From assembly GCA_027943335.1 (NCBI GenBank), contig BSBK01002084.1:5001-69000 (forward strand): a stretch of 64,000 bases of DNA. The letters run 5' to 3'. The translations under genes and the position numbers were made by a program. Below the pieces are notes generated by a model that worked only from the letters and a program-made list of their open reading frames with translations, searched no databases and was not told the DNA's origin. This document shows positions 59,382-64,000 of this stretch, one piece after another (the first letter of the stretch is position 1; each line of letters starts with the position of its first letter). The stretch is from Chamaecyparis obtusa. Taxonomy: Eukaryota; Streptophyta; Pinopsida; Cupressales; Cupressaceae.

Positions 59382-60585
59382 TGTAATACCCCAAAAATGG
59401 GCTATATGTTCATTAATCTCCTACATCTTCAATTCGAATGAAATCGACATCAAATTCCTAATCTAAGGCACATCTAAACATCATCAAATCTAATTGATTA
59501 TTTTAAATTTTGCATCGGGGAATATTCCTAGTAATATTCCTAATTATCTTAATTATCTTTAATTTTATAATTATTTGACAATAAATCACATTTATCCTAA
59601 AGTTTGATTAATTGAATATTTTCATATTTAATTAATTAGATTTAATATTTGCCACTTAATTGTGTAATTAAATTTAATTCTATCTATTATTAATTATATT
59701 ATTTAATTTTGACAATAAATCTAATATCATATGAATAATTGATTAAATTTTTATTTAATTAATTAAAGCAAGTTGTCATTATTTAATAATATAGTTTTTA
59801 ATAAAAGTTTGATTAAATAATTGATTAACCCATAAATCAATTGTTTTATTTTTAAAAAGCAGTTAAGTTGGAAATAAATCACTTTATTATTAAATTAATT
59901 CATAAATAAAACATGCACAATCATAAAAGCAGACAACTATCAATTATCAATTAAAGCTAAACTCTATTTTGAGTTAAAACTTAGCTTTTGCATGTTTTTG
60001 TGAGTTAATTATCTTTTATTTAAAAATAACTCAAAAATCAAGTTGAGTTATTTGAGTGATTTATGGTTTTTGTCCATGCACCTCCAAAGCCCTAGATTTC
60101 TATAAATTAAAGGCTTCAGCTCTTCACAAATCATCTCATATTTTGCACAATCACGCTGGAGAATTGGAATTGAAGAATCAAAGCTCTTGCGAATCAACAT
60201 CTTTGTGAGATCAATCTTATTTTTTTTGCATTCATTTAGATTCATATTTCATATCATTTCTAGATTAGCATAGCATATCAGTTTTCAATAGCATAGATTC
60301 ATATCAAGTTTTTATCATTCTTATTGCATAGAAAAATCCAAAAAAATAGAATAATTGCATTCAATCTCATATCTAGATCAATTGCATTCAAATCTTTCAT
60401 TTAGGTGTCGTCTAGGTCACTGATCTTGATTACAATCTGAGAACATCAATCTCGCACCTACTAGAAGGCAGTAAATCGCTTGGTTAGATTAGATTTCAAT
60501 TTTGCATGATTTTGATTTTTGCTAACCTCTAATGTTTTACTGAGTGTTGTGTCTACAGATCAGGTACAATTTTCACACACACACA
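59382..60585 (+). repeat. E4 3' LTR
   Basis: 1204 bp, partner of 45382-46582. About 18 substitutions and two small indels counted by eye. Followed by the CCACT target duplication (60586-60590). Confidence 0.94.
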
Positions 60586-61562
60586 CCACTTAATTATTTA
60601 ATTGGATTTAATTATATCTATTCCTAAATTGTATTATTTAAATTTTGACAATAAATCAAATATCCTATGACTAATTGATTAAATTCTTATTTAATTAATT
60701 AATGTCAATTGTCAAATTTAATAATATAGTTTTTGAATAAAAGTTTGATTTAATAATTGATTAACCCATAAATTAATTGTTATATTTTTAAAATCAGTTA
60801 AGTTGAGGATAAATCACTTTATTTATTAAATTAATTCATAATTAATTATACACATCCAAAAAATAACTTTCAATCAGAAAATCAATTCAAGTTGTTTTAA
60901 AAATAAACTCAACTCTCTTTTGAGTTGAAAGCTGATCTCAACTTCTGATTTAAATCAAAAAAAATGATTTGCATGATTTTGTGAGTTAATTTATCTCTTA
61001 ATTCTTGATAACTCAAAAATCAACCCGAGTTTATCAAGAGTGATTTATGGCTTTTTCCATGCACCTCCAAAGTCCTGGATTTCTATAAATTAAGGCCTTA
61101 ACTCTTCATTTTGGATCCATCCACGAATTGCATCCTCATGCTGGCGAATTGGTGATCGAAGAATCAATCTTTGCGAATCCAAGTTGTTGTGAGATTTTCA
61201 TTGTTTTAAGCATTCATATCATATAGTATATCATTGTTAGAGTAATTGCATGTTATATCAGTTTCTCATATAGAATAGATTCATATCAATTTGTTTCATC
61301 TTATTTGCATAGAAAATCCAAAAATATAGATTAATTTGCATTCATCTCATATCTAGATTCTGCATTTAAATCCTTTGTTTAGGTGTCGTCAAGGTCACTG
61401 ATCTCAATCCAATCTGAGAATATCATACTCGCACCTACTAGAAGGCAGTAAATCACCCGGTTAGGTTAGTTTCTATTTCATTGCACGATTTTGATTTTAA
61501 CTAACCTCTAATGTTTTACTGAAGTGTTGTGTCTATAGCTAGGTACAAAATTCACACACACA
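60586..61562 (+). repeat. E5 5' LTR, second part, with right target-site copy
   Basis: CCACT (60586-60590) is the duplicated target. From there the E5 LTR continues where it stopped at 45381 and ends in a CA run at 61562. Total E5 LTR about 1.24 kb. It aligns with the E4 LTR throughout but with many differences and indels. TATAAAT at 61084. Confidence 0.88.
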
Positions 61563-63189
61563 TTTCTGGCGCCCATCGTGGGGCCCTAAATGGGTTTCCA
61601 TTCAATTTCTATCATCTTCTTGTCATTTTCTATTCCAAGCTATGATTTTTAATTTATGTCCGTACAATTTTCATACGACTTTTGTCAGAAACTCGTATCA
61701 GGAGGTACCCACTATTGTACGACATTTGATTTGATCGAGGATCATACCATTAGAAACACAGTGTCATTTGGAAGCTCTTTTGTCGTATGATCTAATACCC
61801 ATTATCGTACGATTTTCTGGATTGTCGTCTGGTATGTGACCCACTGTCGTACAAGTTTCAGTGCCAGGTTTCAATTGTCATTTCACTTTTTTAATCAGTT
61901 TTCCAGATTTGATTTCCAGATTTGGATTGACAGCTAACATTAACAATTGAAATTTGCTATTTTTGATTGATTTTTGCTGATTTTGATTGGGAAAAGTGTG
62001 AGAATTGCTAAAAATAGGTAAAAATCTACTAAGCGCATTGTGAGGAATTTAGGTAATCTTCTCAGTTGATAACATTTTGATTTGGATTAAAAAGAACTCT
62101 TGCATGTCAAGCTTGTGTGACCTTTATTGCTTTCATATCACAGATTTCATTTTGGGCTATAGAAACGAACATAGATTTTGCTTTTTAGCATCTTTATTAC
62201 ACATAGTAAATAAGCCCTATGAACACTATTTGCGGTTCTTGAGAGAGTGGGTTTCCAGCGAAACTCTTCTCAACGAAGGAACCCTTGTAGGTAGGGAGGT
62301 TATTGAGAGCATCTCACATTCTACTAGATTTGTGCATCTTCAGCTTCTAATTGATACATTCTCTCTCCGAAGAGGTTGATAGATCATAAGTGGTTGACAT
62401 CATAGATCTTTGTGAGATAATCTTGGTCTTAGCGTGTCGGATTAATTTGTCTACTTTGTTTGGGTTAAAAGTGAAAAGGCTAGAGGACTATGCTCAACTC
62501 CCTTTTTGGGTAGTATCAGAAACTCAAATCCTTGAATCTGGAACCAGTCTCCATGTGGTATATTTTGTGAGTCACCTTTAGATAGGGTTAACCATAGTGG
62601 ACACTCCCTTAATTGGGTCAACCACTTTGATGGAACCTCAAGCAGTAATAGCCATTTTTGTCATGGTAGCAGTAGCCACTATATAAATGTCCTTGTGGAG
62701 GAAATCTTCACAGGTGTGGTCTCTTGTTGGGCTGTCAGATCTCCCTAGTAGCTCTTGATTGATTAATTTCTCAGATTGTGTTAAAACCCCGGTGCACCTG
62801 GATTGGAGTTCTCCCTCTTGAGATCACAAAATTTGTAGAATCAAACCATTACTAAAAACCCTAGTGAGGCCAAATTTTCATTTTCTAGGAATATGTGCGT
62901 GATTGCAAAACTTTTTGGAACATACACTGTTAGCACTCCTAGGGATTAGCACATTTAGTCACTTGGTTGTTCATGCACAAGGTTGCTTTGTCCCCTGTTC
63001 ATTGTTTTTAGATGTGCTTGAAATCACTTGCTTGCTATTTTGCATGCCTATTTATCTATCTGGTTACTAAGAACGAATCAATCCGATACAATCTTCAAAT
63101 CTGGACAGACAATTTTGTGAATAATCTGAAACTAAAAATCTAAAAAATTGCAAAATCTGATGTCAAACACCTTTCTGGAGTCAAAATTC
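61563..63189 (+). mobile_element. E5 leader (related to E4 leader), truncated by an inverted junction
   Basis: Primer site TGGCGCCCATCGTGGGGC at 61567. The leader includes TCGTACGA-type motifs (61715-61854) and long blocks alignable with E4 47880-48920 (for example the segments around TATAAATGTCCTTGTGGA at 62682). Similarity to E4 ends at TTTCTGGAGTCAAAA (63173-63187). The next bases belong to a pol fragment in the opposite orientation. E5's gag and pol are not in the window. Confidence 0.75.
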
Positions 63190-64000
63190 AATGCCTTGAC
63201 TTTAGCCAGATCAACTTCAATGCCCTTCTTTGAAACTATGTATCCTAAGAGCTTTCCAGAAGTGACACCAAAAGCACACTTCTTAGGATTTAGTCAGAGA
63301 CTAAACTTTTCCATTCTGTCTAGGATCATGCTCAAGTCCTTTAGATGTTTAGTTCTGATCATAGATTTTGCTAAAGTATCATCAACATAATCTTCCATAG
63401 TTTGATGCATCATGTCATGGAAAATAGATGTCATTGCTCTTTGATATGTAGCACTAGCATTTTTAAGCCCAAATGGCATGACATTCCAACAGAAGGTGCC
63501 CCATGCACATGTGAAAGCAATTTTCTCTTGGTCCTCTGGAGCAATTTTTATTTGGTTATATCCAGAGAAACCATCCATTAAGGAATACATCTCGAAACCC
63601 GTAGTCATGTCCACTATCATAACAATGTTAGGTAGTGGAAAATCATCCTTAGGGCATGCTCTATTCACATCTCTAAAGTCTGTGCACACTCTGATTGACC
63701 CATCTAGTTTAGAAATAGGTACAATATTAGAGATCCACTCTGCATAGTCAATAACTTGGATGAATCCGGCATTTAGGAGCTTCTCTAATTCAGCTTTTAC
63801 CAAGAGTGCAACATGAGGATGCATCTTTCTCAATTTTTTCTTGACAGGTTTGACATTTGGAGCAATAGATAAATGATGCATTATAAGATTGGGATCCAAT
63901 CCTGGCATATCTAAATATTTCCATGCAAAGTTGATCTTCTTCTCTGTTAGGAATGTTATAAATTTTTGCTTCTCTTCTTCTGATAATGATTGTGCTACAT
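63190..64000 (-). pseudogene. E7: inverted Tat-type pol fragment (reverse transcriptase), runs off the window
   Basis: Read from 64000 downward it encodes the region before and including reverse transcriptase, very close to E4 53740-54550: LTEKKINFAWKY, GLDPNLIMHHLSIAPNVKP, GSIRVCTDFRDVNRACPKD, FSGYNQIKIAPEDQEKIAF, then YVDDTLAKS. It is open from the window edge to TGA at 63296-63294, where E4 has CGA (Arg), and continues in frame with LNPKKCAFGV to about 63190. It keeps a Gln codon (CAA) where E4 has the TAG at 53765. It is the pol of another Tat copy, so a further element is inserted in or fused to E5 here. Confidence 0.88.

Larger units (their letters stand above)
45382..60585 (+). mobile_element. 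Element E4: full-length Tat-type Ty3/Gypsy retrotransposon, inactivated
   Basis: 15.2 kb. LTRs 45382-46582 and 59382-60585, primer site 46587, leader of 2.9 kb, gag-pro-pol 49497-56965, 3' untranslated region, polypurine tract 59368-59381. Exact 5-bp target duplication CCACT. The second RNase H in pol places it in the Tat clade. About 18 differences over ~1.2 kb of LTR (roughly 1.5 percent by eye) make it the youngest complete element here. Even so, its coding region has nine in-frame stops, one 1-nt deletion and a changed integrase catalytic residue. Confidence 0.95.

Overview
This window is AT-rich plant nuclear DNA made almost entirely of transposable-element sequence. No intact host protein gene, tRNA or complete rRNA gene was recognised. 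The element families (Ty3/Gypsy Tat-type with a second RNase H, a Ty3/Gypsy chromovirus with an initiator-Met-type primer site, Ty1/Copia with a SIRE-like 3' region) are plant-specific, and the depth of nesting points to a large, repeat-rich seed-plant genome. The species cannot be named from the sequence alone.

Layout. Positions 1-11849 are AT-rich intergenic DNA with microsatellites, short tandem duplications, some hairpins and a decayed 5S-rRNA-like segment on the minus strand (8756-8830). Positions 11850-13640 hold a broken, unassigned coding relic: an N-terminal domain resembling plant transposon-protein domains, a duplicated acidic repeat and a coiled-coil tail. From about 16294 to the end the window is a retrotransposon nest. 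The outermost element is a minus-strand Copia element whose 3' part lies at 16294-19094 and whose upstream part lies at 43331-44005. It was broken twice. The first break holds Gypsy element E1 (19095-43330); E1's gag is split by non-autonomous gag-protease element E2 (22886-36798, exact 5-bp target duplication CATTC); E2's 3' LTR is split by the nearly intact chromovirus E3 (30209-36383). The second break, at 44005, holds a Copia-type LTR and leader (E6, 44006-45110). E6 is interrupted by a Tat-type LTR (E5, 45111-45381 and 60591-63189), which is itself split by its relative E4 (45382-60585, exact target duplication CCACT). E5's leader then runs into an inverted Tat pol fragment (E7, minus strand, 63190-64000).

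How the parts relate. E4 keeps every module of an autonomous Tat element (gag, CHHC knuckle, DGG protease, G-patch, reverse transcriptase, degenerate RNase H, second RNase H, integrase), but nine stop codons, one frameshift and loss of the integrase catalytic Glu make it inactive as read. E1 is an older relative that lost reverse transcriptase and RNase H and keeps only the zinc-binding front of integrase. E2 keeps gag and protease only. E3 has a 1,452-codon uninterrupted core, with two nonsense codons that both look like CGA-to-TGA changes. By-eye LTR comparison gives about 1.5 percent difference for E4 and about 2.3 percent for E3, and clearly more for E2 and E1, in agreement with the nesting order.

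The most interesting items are the nine-stop spectrum of E4 (five TAG, four TGA, no TAA), the G-patch domain shared by E1 and E4, the 5S relic, repeated palindromic motifs in element leaders and 3' regions, and the unassigned relic at 11850-13640. No undescribed autonomous system was found that I can defend; everything large is explained by layered retrotransposons.
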